Shown piece by piece: positions 9,693 to 19,099 of a stretch of 64,000 bases of DNA (position 1 is its first letter; the number at the start of each line of letters is the position of its first letter). The notes under the pieces are model-generated. The model was given only the letters and a program-made list of their open reading frames with translations, was not told where the DNA came from and ran no database searches. The stretch spans positions 372,001-436,000 of the forward strand of contig NZ_CAJNBK010000003.1 of NCBI RefSeq assembly GCF_905220975.1, written 5' to 3'. The stretch comes from Paraburkholderia haematera. Lineage in GTDB: Bacteria > Pseudomonadota > Gammaproteobacteria > Burkholderiales > Burkholderiaceae. Made by a program: the position numbers and the translations under genes.

Positions 9693-10562
9693 CTAGCCCG
9701 CGCGCCCGACCAACTCCGCCATGACGGTCTCATAAGCGGTACTGCCGACCACCCGTTCGTTCACGCCGTCTTCGAAATCGATCCACCCTGAATTGAAGCC
9801 GTCGATCATCTCGATGCGCGGCGCGGGCCACGCCGTGCCTTGCGACTGGAACAGCGCCTCCCACTGATCGCGCGCCACCGCCTGAGCCTTCACCGAACGG
9901 CCAAGCACGCCGCCGAGTAGCGCGGCGATTTCATCCTGCGTATAGCGCTGCGGTCCTTCAATCTCGATCACGCGGCGCCCTTGCCACGACTGACCAAGCG
10001 TTTCAGCGATCACGCGACCGATATCCGCTGTCGCAATCATCGGATACGCACGGTCGAGCGGTTGCAGGAAGCTCGGCATCACGCCCGTTTCGCGCGCCGG
10101 CGCAATATCCCACAACGAATTCTCCATAAACCACGCGGGCCGCAAAACCGCCGTCGGAATCGGTAAATCCGCGAGCGCCTCTTCGAGAATATGCACTTGC
10201 GTGATGAGACCGAGACCCGAGTCACGCTGTCCGCCGATCGACGAGAGCATCGCGACGCGCTCCGGCCTCGCTTTTTGTAGTGCCTCTTTCAGCACTGCCG
10301 CCGCTGCGTGCGCGTTCGGATAGCCCGGCTGCGGCGCAAAGTTCGGCGCCACCATCACGAAAACACCTGCCGACCCGCTGAACGCCGCGGCGAGCGCGTC
10401 CGCGTCGTCGAACGACGCGATCGCCACGTCGGCGCCTCGCTCCCGCCATTGCGCCACCTTGCTTTTGTCGCGCAAGACGGCGCGCACTGCGTGCCCCGCG
10501 TCCAATAGGGCGCGTGCCGCCGCGCCACCCACCTGCCCTGTCACACCGGTAATTGCATACAT
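9693..10562 (-). CDS. NmrA-like NAD(P)-binding reductase
   Basis: A 289-residue atypical short-chain dehydrogenase of the NmrA/QOR2 type. The N-terminal Rossmann motif is TGVTGQVGG at residues 5-13, with an LRDKSK basic patch that suits NADP. There is no classical YxxxK pair, so it may be a redox sensor or an NADPH:quinone reductase. The ATG at 10562 is chosen because AAGGAG stands at the right distance upstream; the open frame continues to 10631. It is transcribed alone. The function within this broad family is unresolved. Confidence 0.86.
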   Translation of the reverse strand: MYAITGVTGQVGGAAARALLDAGHAVRAVLRDKSKVAQWRERGADVAIASFDDADALAAAFSGSAGVFVMVAPNFAPQPGYPNAHAAAAVLKEALQKARPERVAMLSSIGGQRDSGLGLITQVHILEEALADLPIPTAVLRPAWFMENSLWDIAPARETGVMPSFLQPLDRAYPMIATADIGRVIAETLGQSWQGRRVIEIEGPQRYTQDEIAALLGGVLGRSVKAQAVARDQWEALFQSQGTAWPAPRIEMIDGFNSGWIDFEDGVNERVVGSTAYETVMAELVGRAG

Positions 10563-10644
10563 GCTCGTCGCTCCTTGAATAAGGCCAATGCCGCGCCGAG
10601 CGTCATTCTCGACGCTTCCCAGAAAGTTCACGAGAGCATTAATG

Positions 10645-10983
10645 TCATTTGTTTAATGACGCCATGGCATTGACAGATGCATATCCGGCGACCCGCGACG
10701 TGTCGCCCGACATTAGATACGGATACAAAACGACATTAGATGGAGTTATTGCGTCGGCGCGTACCCGGCAAACGTCCACCGGACGGGCCGTATCCGCCAC
10801 AGAGTCGATCAATAACTGCCGGCGGCTCTCCGTGAGAGCGCCACAGGCTGAAAATTCTCGCTCGGCTCGCGTCACGATTTTTTGAAGCGCCTTATCGAGC
10901 GACGCCAAATCCCCGATCTGGACGTGCCCGTAAACCTTATTGAAGACCGTGACGAGGTCGTCGGCTACAGTCACGGCTGTCAA
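10645..10983 (-). CDS. Hypothetical protein, 112 aa
   Basis: I do not recognise it. The frame opens right after a stop codon, and the best start is a TTG at 10983; a GGAGGG lies about 30 nt upstream, too far to be convincing. The protein is soluble and mixed alpha, with an acidic N-terminal helix (VADDLVTVFNKVYGHV) and no recognisable domain. An open frame on the opposite strand (10649-10885) is less protein-like. It marks the left border of the accessory region. Confidence 0.45.
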   Translation of the reverse strand: MTAVTVADDLVTVFNKVYGHVQIGDLASLDKALQKIVTRAEREFSACGALTESRRQLLIDSVADTARPVDVCRVRADAITPSNVVLYPYLMSGDTSRVAGYASVNAMASLNK

Positions 10984-11127
10984 TTGTGCGGTACCGTTGT
11001 AGATTATTCAGACCCTCCGTTGTTCATGCGTTAACCGTCGAGAGAAACCCAGCCGCATTCGCTGCGACATTTATAAAATTACGCAGCAGCTCCCGATTCA
11101 TCTACGCAAGATCTCGTATCGGCTATC

Positions 11128-11595
11128 TTACTGGCCGTCTCCATCCGTCTGTCTGATCGTGCAAATCAAACCGGCCTCCGCCGCGACCACGCCATCCACT
11201 TCGGCGCGTGCCTTGAACTTCCAGATACCGCGCTTGTGCCGCTCGAACGTCGCGTTCAGGATCAGCTGGTCGCCGGGTTCCACCACACGCCTGAATCGCG
11301 CGTTGTCGATGCCGACGAACAGGTACAGCGTGTTGGCCGGATCATGCGGCTCTTCCGAGAAGGTCAATAGCGCAGCCGTTTGCGCGAGCGCTTCCAGAAT
11401 CAGCACGCCCGGCATCACCGGACGACTCGGGAAGTGGCCCATGAAGTACGGTTCATTGATTGACACGTTCTTCAGCGCCTTGATGCCCTTGTGCGGCTCG
11501 AGTTCCAGCACCCGATCGACCAGCAGGATTGGATAGCGATGCGGCAGCAGCGTGAGAATCCTGTGAATGTCGAGATTGATTTTTTCAGTGCTCAT
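11128..11595 (-). CDS. fabZ: 3-hydroxyacyl-ACP dehydratase FabZ (second copy)
   Basis: Removes water from 3-hydroxyacyl-ACP during fatty-acid elongation. At 155 aa it is a normal hot-dog-fold FabZ with the catalytic pair H54 ([12 protein letters not shown]) and E68 (LILEALAQ). It lies outside any lpxD-fabZ-lpxA operon, so it is almost certainly an additional copy. It is on the same strand as and downstream of an extra rpoD gene, about 300 bp away. A FabH homologue sits 4 kb further on. That grouping suggests an alternative lipid-synthesis set tied to island expression. Confidence 0.95.
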   Translation of the reverse strand: MSTEKINLDIHRILTLLPHRYPILLVDRVLELEPHKGIKALKNVSINEPYFMGHFPSRPVMPGVLILEALAQTAALLTFSEEPHDPANTLYLFVGIDNARFRRVVEPGDQLILNATFERHKRGIWKFKARAEVDGVVAAEAGLICTIRQTDGDGQ

Positions 11596-11903
11596 GGTAT
11601 TTCTATTAACGCGTTGACCGCGCGATGATCACTCCGGATGCTGGTGTAGGTAGGTAACGCATGTTGCCGCCGTTTCGGTGATCCAGCGGCAGCATGCCAC
11701 CCGGTCAAAGCAACCGACCCTTCCGGCCTGATACCCGCTCGAACCTTGCCCGGTGCTCACGCCTTGTCTCCCGAGGCATCGGCAGCCGATGCCTCGAAAG
11801 CCCTGATTCGGTCGCACAGTCTGTCGGGATTGCACATCAACGCGGCACCTCGTTTCTCATCCGGTGTACCCGGCGCCATAGGGCCGTGTCTCGCCTCTGG
11901 TTT
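11596..11903. other. Intergenic region between rpoD-like gene and fabZ
   Basis: About 300 bp on the outgoing side of the rpoD-like gene and the promoter side of fabZ. The only clear structure is the perfect hairpin at 11772-11796. No convincing open frame is present. Confidence 0.4.
11772..11796. terminator. Perfect 11-bp hairpin after rpoD-like gene
   Basis: CGAGGCATCGG at 11772-11782 and its exact complement at 11786-11796, with a 3-nt loop. It begins about 110 bp past the rpoD-like stop codon. There is no T-run on either side, so it is either a weak or factor-assisted terminator or a protein-binding inverted repeat. Confidence 0.5.
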
Positions 11904-13973
11904 CTACTTCTCGTCCATGAACGACTTCAATCGCCCGGACCGGGCCGGGTGCCGCAGCTTGCGCAGTGCCTTGGCTTCAATCTGACGGATCCGTTCGCGC
12001 GTCACCTCAAACTGTTGTCCGAGTTCCTCCAGTGTGTGATCCCTGCCGCTCTCGATACCGAAACGCAGGCGCAGAATCTTCGCTTCGCGCGGCGTCAAGG
12101 TCGTGAGCGCCTCGCTGACGGCATCCCGCATGCTGGCGTGCAGCGCTGCATCGTCGGGCAAAATCGCCGCAGGGTCCTCGATCAGGTCGCCTACCGACGT
12201 GTCGTCGTTTTCCCCGACGGACGCATCCAGGGAAACCGGCTCCCTGACGATCCGCAGCATTGCCCGAACCTTGTTTTCCTGCATCTCCATCCGCTCAGCC
12301 AGCACGGCGGCATCGGGTTCCCGGCCGGTCTCCTGCAGGATCTGCCGCGAGATCCGTTTCAGTTTGTTGATCGACTCGATCATGTGAACCGGGACCCGGA
12401 TGGTGCGCGCCTGATCGGCGACCGACCGGCTGATGCCCTGCCGGATCCACCAGGTCGCGTAGGTAGAGAACTTGTAGCCGCGACGGTATTCAAACTTGTC
12501 AACGGCGCGCATCAGACCAATATTGCCTTCCTGTATCAGATCGAGAAACAGCAGGCCGCGGTTCACGTACCGTTTCGCGATCGAAATCACCAGTCGAAGG
12601 TTCGCTTCGATCATTTCGCCTTTCGCGCGCAGCGTTTTCGCCTCACTTGCGGTCATCGCGCGACAGACCTCCCTGAAGTCATCGAGCGGCAGCACGACCC
12701 GCTTTTGCAAAGCAAGCAGCTTTTCCTGTTCCAGCTGGATCGCAGGAAGGTTTCGCTCCAGCACGCCACTGAACGGGTGTCGTGCCGTGATGAGTTGTTG
12801 CTGCCACGCCGGGTTGGTCTCGTTGCCCCGGAAATGCGCGACAAACATGTCGCGAGGCACACCACACCGGTCAACCGCGATCCGCGCAATTTCGCGCTCG
12901 ATGGTCCGGACCCCGTCAGCCGATACCCGCAACGCGCCCGTCAAACGCTCAATCGTGCGCGCCGTGAAGCGGATCGTCATCAGTTCGGTCTCGATCACTG
13001 CCTGTGCGGCGCGATAACGCCCCGATCCGTAACCCTCCGTTTCGTATGCATGCCGCAATTGCTCGAACCAGTCAGCTACCGTCGCCAGCTTCGCCAGCAC
13101 GTCACGCTTCAGGGTTTCGCTCTGCAGATTGGCCGACGCGGCTTCAGCACCGTCATCATCTTCGTCTTCCTGATCCTCGCCGAGAACCGGATCGCCGTCG
13201 ACGCTTTCCTCCGCGACGGCAACAACGTCATCCGTTTCCACTGCAGCCGGGTCGATCATCCCATCGACGAACTCTTCGATGGGGGTTGCGCCGCTTGCAA
13301 CAGCGTCAGCGATCGCCAGTATCTCCGCAATCGTTGTCGGGCACGAAGAGATGGCCCGGATCATGTCGTTGCGGCCCTCTTCGATGCGCCGCGCAAGCGC
13401 AATTTCCCCTTGGCGGGTGAGGAGTTCAGTGGTACCCATCTCGCGCATGTACATGCGCACGGGATCGGTGGTGCGGCCGAACTCGGCGTCCACACTTGAG
13501 ATGGCCGCCACGGCCTCTTCCTCGACCTGCTCATCAGACGAACCCGCGACCGCATGATCGTGCATCACCATGGACTCGGCGTCCGGTGCCTGCTCGAATA
13601 CGGCGATGCCCATGTCACTGAAGGCTCTGATCACGTTTTCTATCGCATCAGGTTGCGCCAGGCGCTCAGGCAGGCAATCGCTAATTTCCCCACGAATGAC
13701 GAAACCGCGCTCATTTCCGAGCTTGATCAGCGCGCGCAGGCCCGAGCGGCCGTCGTCGTTTTCTCCAGCGGACTCATCTGGTAGCGCGGCACCGGTGTCG
13801 TACACAAGTGCGTTCGCTTTAATCCGGCGTGAACCGGTCCGCAGTGGAACGGTTCCGGCCGCATCGGCCGTGCTTGGGCGACCCGTGGCTGCAATACCGG
13901 CAGGTCCATTATTCACGTTGATGTTGTCCGGCACCACGTCCAGTGTCTGCTTCTTCACTGCATTCTTCGTCAC
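11904..13973 (-). CDS. rpoD: Primary-type sigma-70 factor (additional RpoD)
   Basis: 689 aa with the full layout of a housekeeping sigma factor. Region 1.1 is [19 protein letters not shown], region 1.2 is [17 protein letters not shown], and a non-conserved insert is present. The region 2 core includes [20 protein letters not shown] and [19 protein letters not shown]. Region 3 is present, and region 4.2 reads [19 protein letters not shown]. Promoter-contacting parts are close to standard RpoD, so it should read ordinary -35/-10 promoters. The usual rpsU-dnaG neighbours are absent, and it sits among accessory genes, so it is most likely a second RpoD paralogue. The start at 13973 gives a plausible polar N-terminus. 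Confidence 0.93.
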   Translation of the reverse strand: MTKNAVKKQTLDVVPDNINVNNGPAGIAATGRPSTADAAGTVPLRTGSRRIKANALVYDTGAALPDESAGENDDGRSGLRALIKLGNERGFVIRGEISDCLPERLAQPDAIENVIRAFSDMGIAVFEQAPDAESMVMHDHAVAGSSDEQVEEEAVAAISSVDAEFGRTTDPVRMYMREMGTTELLTRQGEIALARRIEEGRNDMIRAISSCPTTIAEILAIADAVASGATPIEEFVDGMIDPAAVETDDVVAVAEESVDGDPVLGEDQEDEDDDGAEAASANLQSETLKRDVLAKLATVADWFEQLRHAYETEGYGSGRYRAAQAVIETELMTIRFTARTIERLTGALRVSADGVRTIEREIARIAVDRCGVPRDMFVAHFRGNETNPAWQQQLITARHPFSGVLERNLPAIQLEQEKLLALQKRVVLPLDDFREVCRAMTASEAKTLRAKGEMIEANLRLVISIAKRYVNRGLLFLDLIQEGNIGLMRAVDKFEYRRGYKFSTYATWWIRQGISRSVADQARTIRVPVHMIESINKLKRISRQILQETGREPDAAVLAERMEMQENKVRAMLRIVREPVSLDASVGENDDTSVGDLIEDPAAILPDDAALHASMRDAVSEALTTLTPREAKILRLRFGIESGRDHTLEELGQQFEVTRERIRQIEAKALRKLRHPARSGRLKSFMDEK

Positions 13974-14049
13974 GCGGCCGCTCCTTTGAATATGACGTCC
14001 GGGTTAGCACGCAGCACGTGCGGCAGCCTTCGCGAGGTGATGAACCATC

Positions 14050-14301
14050 TCAGAGGCGCGCACCATGCGCCCTGATCAGTTGAACAAGTTCAGACACCGA
14101 AATCTCATGCCGAACCTCCTGTTCGGGACCCGTCGCATGGTGATCGCTGTACCGCTCCTCGATCTCGACGAGCACGGCGGTTCTGCCATCGGGTGATGCC
14201 TGCAGCATGACGTCGCGATGCGTCTGATGACTATCAGGACTAACCGGATCGTGATACAGGCGCAGACGCCCAAGGCCGTAGTTACGTGGAGCTGAATTCA
14301 T
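14050..14301 (-). CDS. Hypothetical protein, about 83 aa
   Basis: A small soluble protein of no family I recognise. Two starts are possible: the ATG at 14322 (90 aa), and the ATG at 14301, which follows AAGGGAAAG at about 6 nt and is preferred. The sequence has a beta-rich middle (GRTAVLVEIEERYSDH) and a C-terminal helix (VSELVQLIRAHGARL). It is read divergently from the pta remnant, and one of the four 17-bp inverted repeats lies in the shared promoter region about 115 bp upstream. It may therefore be part of the island regulon. Confidence 0.6.
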   Translation of the reverse strand: MNSAPRNYGLGRLRLYHDPVSPDSHQTHRDVMLQASPDGRTAVLVEIEERYSDHHATGPEQEVRHEISVSELVQLIRAHGARL

Positions 14302-14414
14302 CTGAGCTTTCCCTTGATCCATTTCTGTCGGTCGTTCAGCCTTGCAGGGCCGTGACAGGCGCGCGTGGTGCCGTCTGGTCTGGCGTCACAGCTCCTCTGC
14401 ACATGCAGTTGACG

Positions 14415-14431
14415 TGATAATATCATTATCA
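14415..14431. promoter_or_regulatory. 17-bp inverted repeat, site A
   Basis: TGATAAT-ATC-ATTATCA, perfect 7-bp arms. It lies in the divergent region between the small hypothetical gene and the pta remnant. It is one of four copies of the same 7-3-7 motif in this window (sites A-D). The arms match the Fur-box heptamer, but the classical Fur 7-1-7 spacing is one base, not three. Confidence 0.75.
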
Positions 14432-14463
14432 TTGTCTGCCAATGTCGTTAACCAGGAGACATC

Positions 14464-14660
14464 ATGCCTACCCCAACATCGCGTACAGCCTGCTCAAGAC
14501 GGCCGCAGGCAACAACGTCACGATCGGTCCAATGCTGCTGGGCGCGGCCAGGCCGGTGCATGTGCTGACTCCGTCCGCCACGGTGCGCGCCATCGTCAAC
14601 ATGACTGCACTGGTCGTCGCCGATGCGGGTGCCGCATTCCCTTCGTCCCGGACCACATGA
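14464..14660 (+). pseudogene. Remnant of phosphate acetyltransferase (C-terminal end)
   Basis: Only the last 60-odd residues of a Pta-type (phosphate acetyl/butyryltransferase) protein survive. They run NIAYSLLKTAAG, VTIGPMLLGAARPVHVL and SATVRAIVNMTALVVADA, which are the closing conserved blocks of that family. Nothing upstream encodes the catalytic remainder, so this is a fossil. Intact relatives convert acetyl-CoA to acetyl phosphate in overflow or oxygen-poor metabolism. One of the 17-bp inverted repeats lies 33 bp before it, so promoter DNA appears to have survived while the gene was lost. Confidence 0.75.
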
Positions 14661-14846
14661 CGTTTCAACTGTCACAGGTAAGCATCTCGCCTGAAGGATC
14701 CCCGATGTAGACTAATAAACTCGCGCGCCGTGGCAAACGGGACAGCGCCGCGTGAGGCACCTCACTATTACCGCCACACCGTGATTTCTCCAGGTTCGCT
14801 GCGCAGGAATCTTGAACCACTCCAATCGGACAGGAAGGTATTAGCC

Positions 14847-15113
14847 ATGGATCAGCCCGGTACGAACCTCACTGCACCAATTCTTTCTTCCGACTCGGCC
14901 GTCTGGTTTTCGGCGTACCGCTTCGGCTGGGGATACTGCGCCTTTACGCTGCCATCTGAAGCGGTTTGCGAAAAACTCGGCGCTGGGAACGGGACCGCGA
15001 AACAGTTGCTGCTCGCTTTCGAACTTGGCAGGCGCAAACTGCTGCAGGCGGTAGTGCGGAAAGCGCTTCCGGGCACTGGCGAACGGATAAGGCTCTCGGC
15101 TGACGATCTCTAA
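14847..15113 (+). CDS. DUF1488-like small protein
   Basis: 88 aa from the ATG at 14847, which follows AGGAAGG. The pattern is beta strands (SAVWFSAYRFGWGYCAFTL), then SEAVCEKLGAG, then a helix LLLAFELGRRKLLQAVVRKAL, and an acidic end RLSADDL. This resembles the DUF1488 family common in Burkholderia (beta strands, a helix, and an AF-x-x-x-R helix followed by a terminal strand). Function is unknown. It may be expressed from site A, about 430 bp upstream, across the pta remnant. Confidence 0.65.
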   Translation: MDQPGTNLTAPILSSDSAVWFSAYRFGWGYCAFTLPSEAVCEKLGAGNGTAKQLLLAFELGRRKLLQAVVRKALPGTGERIRLSADDL

Positions 15114-15304
15114 CGCAGAACTGAAGCGTCGCTGTGTCGCCTGGTGCCTGTGACGACCGCCAGCACACGCTGAACGTTGTCAGCTGCCTGCCGTCGTCTA
15201 CCTTTCCGCTCCGTCGTAATCAGGAGCGCCGCGGACACGGGGTGCGGCGCCCTACTCTCATAGCGCAGAACGCTTATGGAAATCGGCCTCCCTATGAATT
15301 TCGC

Positions 15305-16282
15305 CTAAGCCTGCATTGCCAAAGCACCCCATGTCACGCCAGCACCCACTGCGTGCAATAACACCCTGTCACCGCGACAGATCCGGCCGTCCCGATAAGC
15401 CTGATCCAGCGCGAGGGGGATGGAAGCAGCGGACGTGTTGCCATGCTCGTGGACAGTAGCGACCAGACGGTCGACCGGGATGCCCAGTTTTCGTGCCGTG
15501 GCTTCCATAATGCGGATGTTCGCCTGATGAGGTACGACCCAGGTGAAGTCTGACATCGCCAGTCCGCACTTTGCGGCGACTTCCTCGCTTACCGACTGGA
15601 GCGCACCGACCGCCAGCTTGAACACTGCGGGCCCATCCATGCGCAAAAACGGATCTCCCAACACAGCGCCACCGGCAATGCTGCCCGACACTTTAAGGAT
15701 GTCCGAGTGGTGCCCGTCGGCATGCAAGGCGGCGCCGAGTATCCCCGGCTCCTCAGATGCGCTCAGGATCACGGCGCCTGCGCCGTCGCCAAACAGCACA
15801 CAGGTACTGCGGTCCTCAAAATCAAGGAGCCTCGAAAATGTCTCGGCTCCGATGACGAGTGCCGTCCTGACTGACGTGGCCCGTATCAGAGCATCTGCAA
15901 CAGTGAGTGCATAGATGAACCCACCGCACACCGCCTGAATGTCGAAGGCCGCACAGCCGTTTCGTATTCCGAGTTTCCGCTGGACAAGACAGGCCGTGCT
16001 CGGAAAGATTGCATCGGGTGTGGTGGTGGCGACTACGATCAGATCGACGGCATCCGCTTCGATTGCCGCTGCAGACAGCGCGCTAAATGCGGCCGCTACG
16101 GCAAGATCGCTCGTTTGCGATTGACGGTCAGCAAACCGTCGGGACTGGATACCGCTGCGTGAATAGATCCAGTCATCGCTCGTTTCGATGCCCCTGCTGG
16201 CAAGTTGCGACACCAGGTCCGCGTTGGAAATGACGTTCGAAGGCAGAAAACTACCTGTTCCGACAATCCGTGCAAATGACAT
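15305..16282 (-). CDS. 3-oxoacyl-ACP synthase III (FabH-like, second copy)
   Basis: A thiolase-fold initiation condensing enzyme that joins acyl-CoA to malonyl-ACP to start a fatty-acid chain. At 325 aa the Cys-His-Asn triad is intact: C119 (QAVCGGF), H252 (VPHQANIRI) and N282 (EHGNTSAAS). The ATG at 16282 is preferred over the GTG three codons upstream; neither has a clear Shine-Dalgarno. It lies outside a plsX-fabD-fabG cluster, so it is an accessory copy. With the nearby extra FabZ it could alter membrane fatty acids, or supply a quinolone/alkyl synthase-like pathway. Confidence 0.92.
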   Translation of the reverse strand: MSFARIVGTGSFLPSNVISNADLVSQLASRGIETSDDWIYSRSGIQSRRFADRQSQTSDLAVAAAFSALSAAAIEADAVDLIVVATTTPDAIFPSTACLVQRKLGIRNGCAAFDIQAVCGGFIYALTVADALIRATSVRTALVIGAETFSRLLDFEDRSTCVLFGDGAGAVILSASEEPGILGAALHADGHHSDILKVSGSIAGGAVLGDPFLRMDGPAVFKLAVGALQSVSEEVAAKCGLAMSDFTWVVPHQANIRIMEATARKLGIPVDRLVATVHEHGNTSAASIPLALDQAYRDGRICRGDRVLLHAVGAGVTWGALAMQA

Positions 16283-16291
16283 GAATAACAC

Positions 16292-16881
16292 CGGTCAGAA
16301 TGTGGAAGGAAGCTCGCCGCTGTCAGGAACGACATCCCGGAGTGAGCGAGTCTGATATCAGCTTTGTCACTGGCAATGAACGGCAACTCCAGCCGCTATA
16401 TGCGCTGACGGCGTATCGCAAATGCCATTCTGCAGACTGCAGCACGATCGGTCTCAGGCTTCTGGATTCGTCCCCGCGCATACCCAGGCATCATCTTCCC
16501 GTATACCCCTGCCCAGTCGCCAACGAGCCAGTCAACGGCATGCAGACATTGATGAGGATGTGTTTCAACGGGTTGCGCTGTTCGCTGGATTGATCATCAC
16601 CGTGACCCGGGTGCGCCTGGATGTCAGACAAATTAGGAGCGTATGCCATGATAATATCATTATCATCATTATCATCGTTAACCGCCTGCCTTTGGAACAG
16701 GTTTGTGCCCCAGGGATCTAGCCGTTCCGTCGCAGGTTAATGGTCGTGAAGACAGGACATCTGACTGGCCGCACTGGAACCGGAGTGCAAATGCGGGTCG
16801 CCAGTCAGCCCGAAGACGCCGAGATCATTCCAATGCAGTGGGTGGACCGAAACCGAACAGGAACGTCATTCAGACCGCAGC
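16292..16881. other. Intergenic region carrying site B
   Basis: About 590 bp between the FabH-like gene and a spermidine-synthase-like gene. Open frames here look like chance. The clear element is the inverted repeat at 16649-16665, with further ATTATCAT half-sites directly to its right. It leaves a leader of about 215 bp before the next start codon. Confidence 0.5.
16649..16665. promoter_or_regulatory. 17-bp inverted repeat, site B
   Basis: TGATAAT-ATC-ATTATCA, identical to site A. It is followed by a second ATTATCAT copy at 16668-16675, so two or more protein units could bind. It is upstream of the spermidine-synthase-like gene at 16882. Confidence 0.75.
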
Positions 16882-17697
16882 ATGGATCACTCTCACGCGT
16901 CGTTCGACGCCTATATGAAGTTTCTTGCCGGGCCATCCGCGAACGGTGCGCCCGTGGTGCTGGAAACCGAGCACGCGCTTTCGCTGCATTTCGATCTGCT
17001 GGCCACGCAAAGTTTCATGTCCCGGCGTGACCCTGACAGGCTGGCGCTCGGCTACACCCGGACCATGATGGGATTCCTGCTGCTGCAGCCGGCGCCCACC
17101 AGAATTTCCATGATCGGCCTGGGCGGCGGATCGCTGGCCAAGTACTGCTACCGGCATCTTCCGGATACAAGGATAGTGGCCATCGAGATCGATCCCGGGG
17201 TGATCGCGTTGCGCGACACATTTTGCATTCCGCCCGATGATGAGCGGCTCGAAGTAATCTGCGCGGACGGGGCGGAATACGTCAGGAGCAACGATGCGTG
17301 CCCGGACGTGATTCTGGTGGATGGTTTTCTGGCACACGGCATGCCCGCACAGCTGGGCAACGCCGCCTTCTACTCGGCTTGCCATGCGCGGCTCACGGGT
17401 GATGGGGTGATGGTCGCAAACTTCGTTGACGACGATCCCCATATTCCATACTACCTGGACGAGGCGCGTTCAGTGTTCGGTGAGTCGCTTTCCATTTTCC
17501 TGGCCGAGGACAGTGGCAACTACACGCTATTTGCCTGGAAGGGTGCGCCGAGACTTCCCTCCCGGGATACGCTGCTCGCGCGTGCACGCGGCCTGGCCAC
17601 GACTCATCCCCTGAACCTGCGCGGGACCGCGCGCCGCTTGAAACAAGGCGTGGGGCTCGCTTCGGACTGGACAATCGGCGAGGAGCTGACCGGCTAA
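16882..17697 (+). CDS. Spermidine-synthase-like SAM-fold protein (paralogue 1)
   Basis: 271 aa with the class I methyltransferase/aminopropyltransferase fold. Nucleotide loop: MIGLGGGSLAKYCYRHLPDT. Acidic ribose binder: VAIEIDPGVIALRD. Adenine site: CADGAEY. In true SpeE the loop reads GGGDGG and the later motif VDSxDP; here these are GGGSLA and VDGFLAHG. Substrate-holding aspartates are therefore missing, and aminopropyl transfer is doubtful. Three relatives lie in the same island (19.1, 22.7 and 33.7 kb). It sits downstream of site B. There is no strong RBS; the start is set by homology with its paralogues. Probably cytoplasmic. Confidence 0.85.
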   Translation: MDHSHASFDAYMKFLAGPSANGAPVVLETEHALSLHFDLLATQSFMSRRDPDRLALGYTRTMMGFLLLQPAPTRISMIGLGGGSLAKYCYRHLPDTRIVAIEIDPGVIALRDTFCIPPDDERLEVICADGAEYVRSNDACPDVILVDGFLAHGMPAQLGNAAFYSACHARLTGDGVMVANFVDDDPHIPYYLDEARSVFGESLSIFLAEDSGNYTLFAWKGAPRLPSRDTLLARARGLATTHPLNLRGTARRLKQGVGLASDWTIGEELTG

Positions 17698-17902
17698 CGA
17701 AACTGCTGACGGACGCGCGATCTGCGCGGCCGGAACGGAAGCGCCGCGTGACGCGTCCACTAACATGCAGGCACTCACGACGGTCGATACAGGCACCTCA
17801 TGCAAAGGCTCCAGGAAGACATGACATTCAAGGTGCCGGGAACCGGGATGGGCCAGTCAGCATCGGTGGTGCGTCGCATGCCAGGGCTATGCCGCACGGC
17901 CG

Positions 17903-18286
17903 CTAATGTCCCTGCTCAGGGCAGCCACGCATCGTGGCGTAGACGACGATCACCCGCGGTGATGCGAAGTTGATCTGCATGTCGCGGGTGAAGAACCAGG
18001 ATGCGTCCGGTTGGCCGCGCACGATGTCGCCGGCGTTCATGAGTTGCTGCGCGAGATCCGCGGCCATTCGGCTTAATTCAACCCGCAGGCGCCAGTCGGC
18101 ATGATGATCGTGGCGACGCAGCCAGATCCTCGTGCTCTCAACAAGATGATGGGGCTGCAGCCACGCTCCGGTGGTGCGAAAGGCAAATATCTCGGATAAC
18201 GTGAGAAAGCACAGCAACTCTGCGTTCGTCTCAAGTCGGTGCATCCTGCGACCTGTCATATAGTTGCGACCGCGACGACCGTACAT
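17903..18286 (-). CDS. Hypothetical protein, about 127 aa
   Basis: I do not recognise the family. The ATG at 18286 follows GAGGGT at acceptable spacing; later in-frame ATG codons (18259, 18244) are alternatives, the last giving a start MHRLETNAELLCF. The body looks like a folded helical protein (FLTLSEIFAFRTTGAWLQP, LRVELSRMAADLAQQLM) with a beta-rich C-terminus (RVIVVYATMRGCPE). There is no signal peptide. It faces away from the spermidine-synthase-like gene on its left, with about 200 bp between them. Confidence 0.55.
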   Translation of the reverse strand: MYGRRGRNYMTGRRMHRLETNAELLCFLTLSEIFAFRTTGAWLQPHHLVESTRIWLRRHDHHADWRLRVELSRMAADLAQQLMNAGDIVRGQPDASWFFTRDMQINFASPRVIVVYATMRGCPEQGH

Positions 18287-18422
18287 CGTCACGTTACCCT
18301 CATCGTGCTATCTTCCCGATGCAGGCTGAAGCACGCTGCCGAAGAGACCCGTGGTGCCGTAGAACCAGCACCCAGCGCGATGCCTGCGCGGGATCACATC
18401 GCTAGCCTGACGCAGGCGTACC

Positions 18423-18620
18423 TCAGGCGGTTTTTCGGCGCGGACGCGCGCCAATTGCGCTTTTGGTCCGGTAGCTGACGCCATGCTGATCGAGGTAGTC
18501 GCGGATCAGTTGCCTCACCACCTGTGAGGGCGTCAGGTCCTGCGCCGCGCAAAGTTTTTCGAACGCTTCCTTCTTCACAGGATCGATCAGAATCGTGAGT
18601 CGAGCGCTTTTCGTTTCCAT
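18423..18620 (-). CDS. Ribbon-helix-helix DNA-binding protein (CopG/Arc type)
   Basis: 65 aa. METKSARLTILIDPVKKEAF contains the N-terminal beta strand, followed by helices FEKLCAAQ and PSQVVRQLIRDYLDQHG, the standard ribbon-helix-helix layout of small dimeric repressors. The C-terminus is basic. The start at 18620 gives exactly the domain; AT-rich DNA with TTAATTAAATTATAAT lies just upstream and is a likely promoter. No toxin gene is coupled to it, so it is not obviously an antitoxin. It is the only small DNA-binding protein near the 17-bp repeats, so it is one candidate for reading them. Confidence 0.75.
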   Translation of the reverse strand: METKSARLTILIDPVKKEAFEKLCAAQDLTPSQVVRQLIRDYLDQHGVSYRTKSAIGARPRRKTA

Positions 18621-18790
18621 GACGGGGGCGAAGTCCAAGTATGTTAATTAAATTATAATACATCGTGGGGCCCGAGTCATCTTCGTCGCGCCAGAATCAC
18701 ACGGTGGCCGGCGATTCCCTCTTGTATCGCCGATGCCCAGCCATGCAGAGACCGGGAAGCAAACGACTTGCACCGCGCGGCAAGGGTGCG

Positions 18791-19018
18791 CTAGATCTCC
18801 GCCCTGGCACGCAGAAAATCCTGTCCAGCCCGGGTAATCGACACGCCGCCTCGCCCATTCGCGGGGACGGATACCAACCCGGCGTTACGCAGTTCGTGCG
18901 CGACCGACCAGTTTAAAGCGGGGGCATCGCGGCCGTATCGCTGCTGGGCCAGACGCTCAAGCGCCCAGATGGCTGCATGGGTCAAGGGGCTGCTGTCGTT
19001 GTGGCTTCCTGCTGTCAT
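18791..19018 (-). CDS. Small winged-helix-like protein, 75 aa
   Basis: No named family recognised. The ATG at 19018 follows AAGGA. The order is a helix (LTHAAIWALERLAQQRYG), WSVAHELRNAGLVSV, then a GRGGVSITRAGQDFL hairpin and helix. This resembles a winged-helix half such as those in MarR-like or archaeal-type wHTH proteins, in which the last strand pair precedes TxxG. It could be a DNA-binding accessory factor for the island. It is transcribed on the same strand as the RHH gene. Confidence 0.55.
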   Translation of the reverse strand: MTAGSHNDSSPLTHAAIWALERLAQQRYGRDAPALNWSVAHELRNAGLVSVPANGRGGVSITRAGQDFLRARAEI

Positions 19019-19099
19019 CTTCTATCCTTGGGAATGCACCTGCTCAAACAGGCCACGAACGTGCGGGGGTTGCCATCCATCAGCGACAGACGCATCCGG

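Noticed and set aside
9551..9733. Open frames spanning the 9-bp tandem repeat
   Set aside because: They are made up largely of the repeat, have no RBS, and overlap the end of glsA.
10649..10885. A plus-strand 78-codon frame opposite the small hypothetical gene
   Set aside because: The minus-strand reading is more protein-like; the plus frame is Ser/Thr/Arg-rich with no RBS.
11694..13499. A 601-codon frame antisense to the rpoD-like gene
   Set aside because: Composition and lack of any family motif show it to be the shadow of the sigma factor gene.
18423..18620. A toxin-antitoxin module built on the RHH protein
   Set aside because: No overlapping or adjacent toxin-like gene is found; the neighbouring small protein is winged-helix-like.
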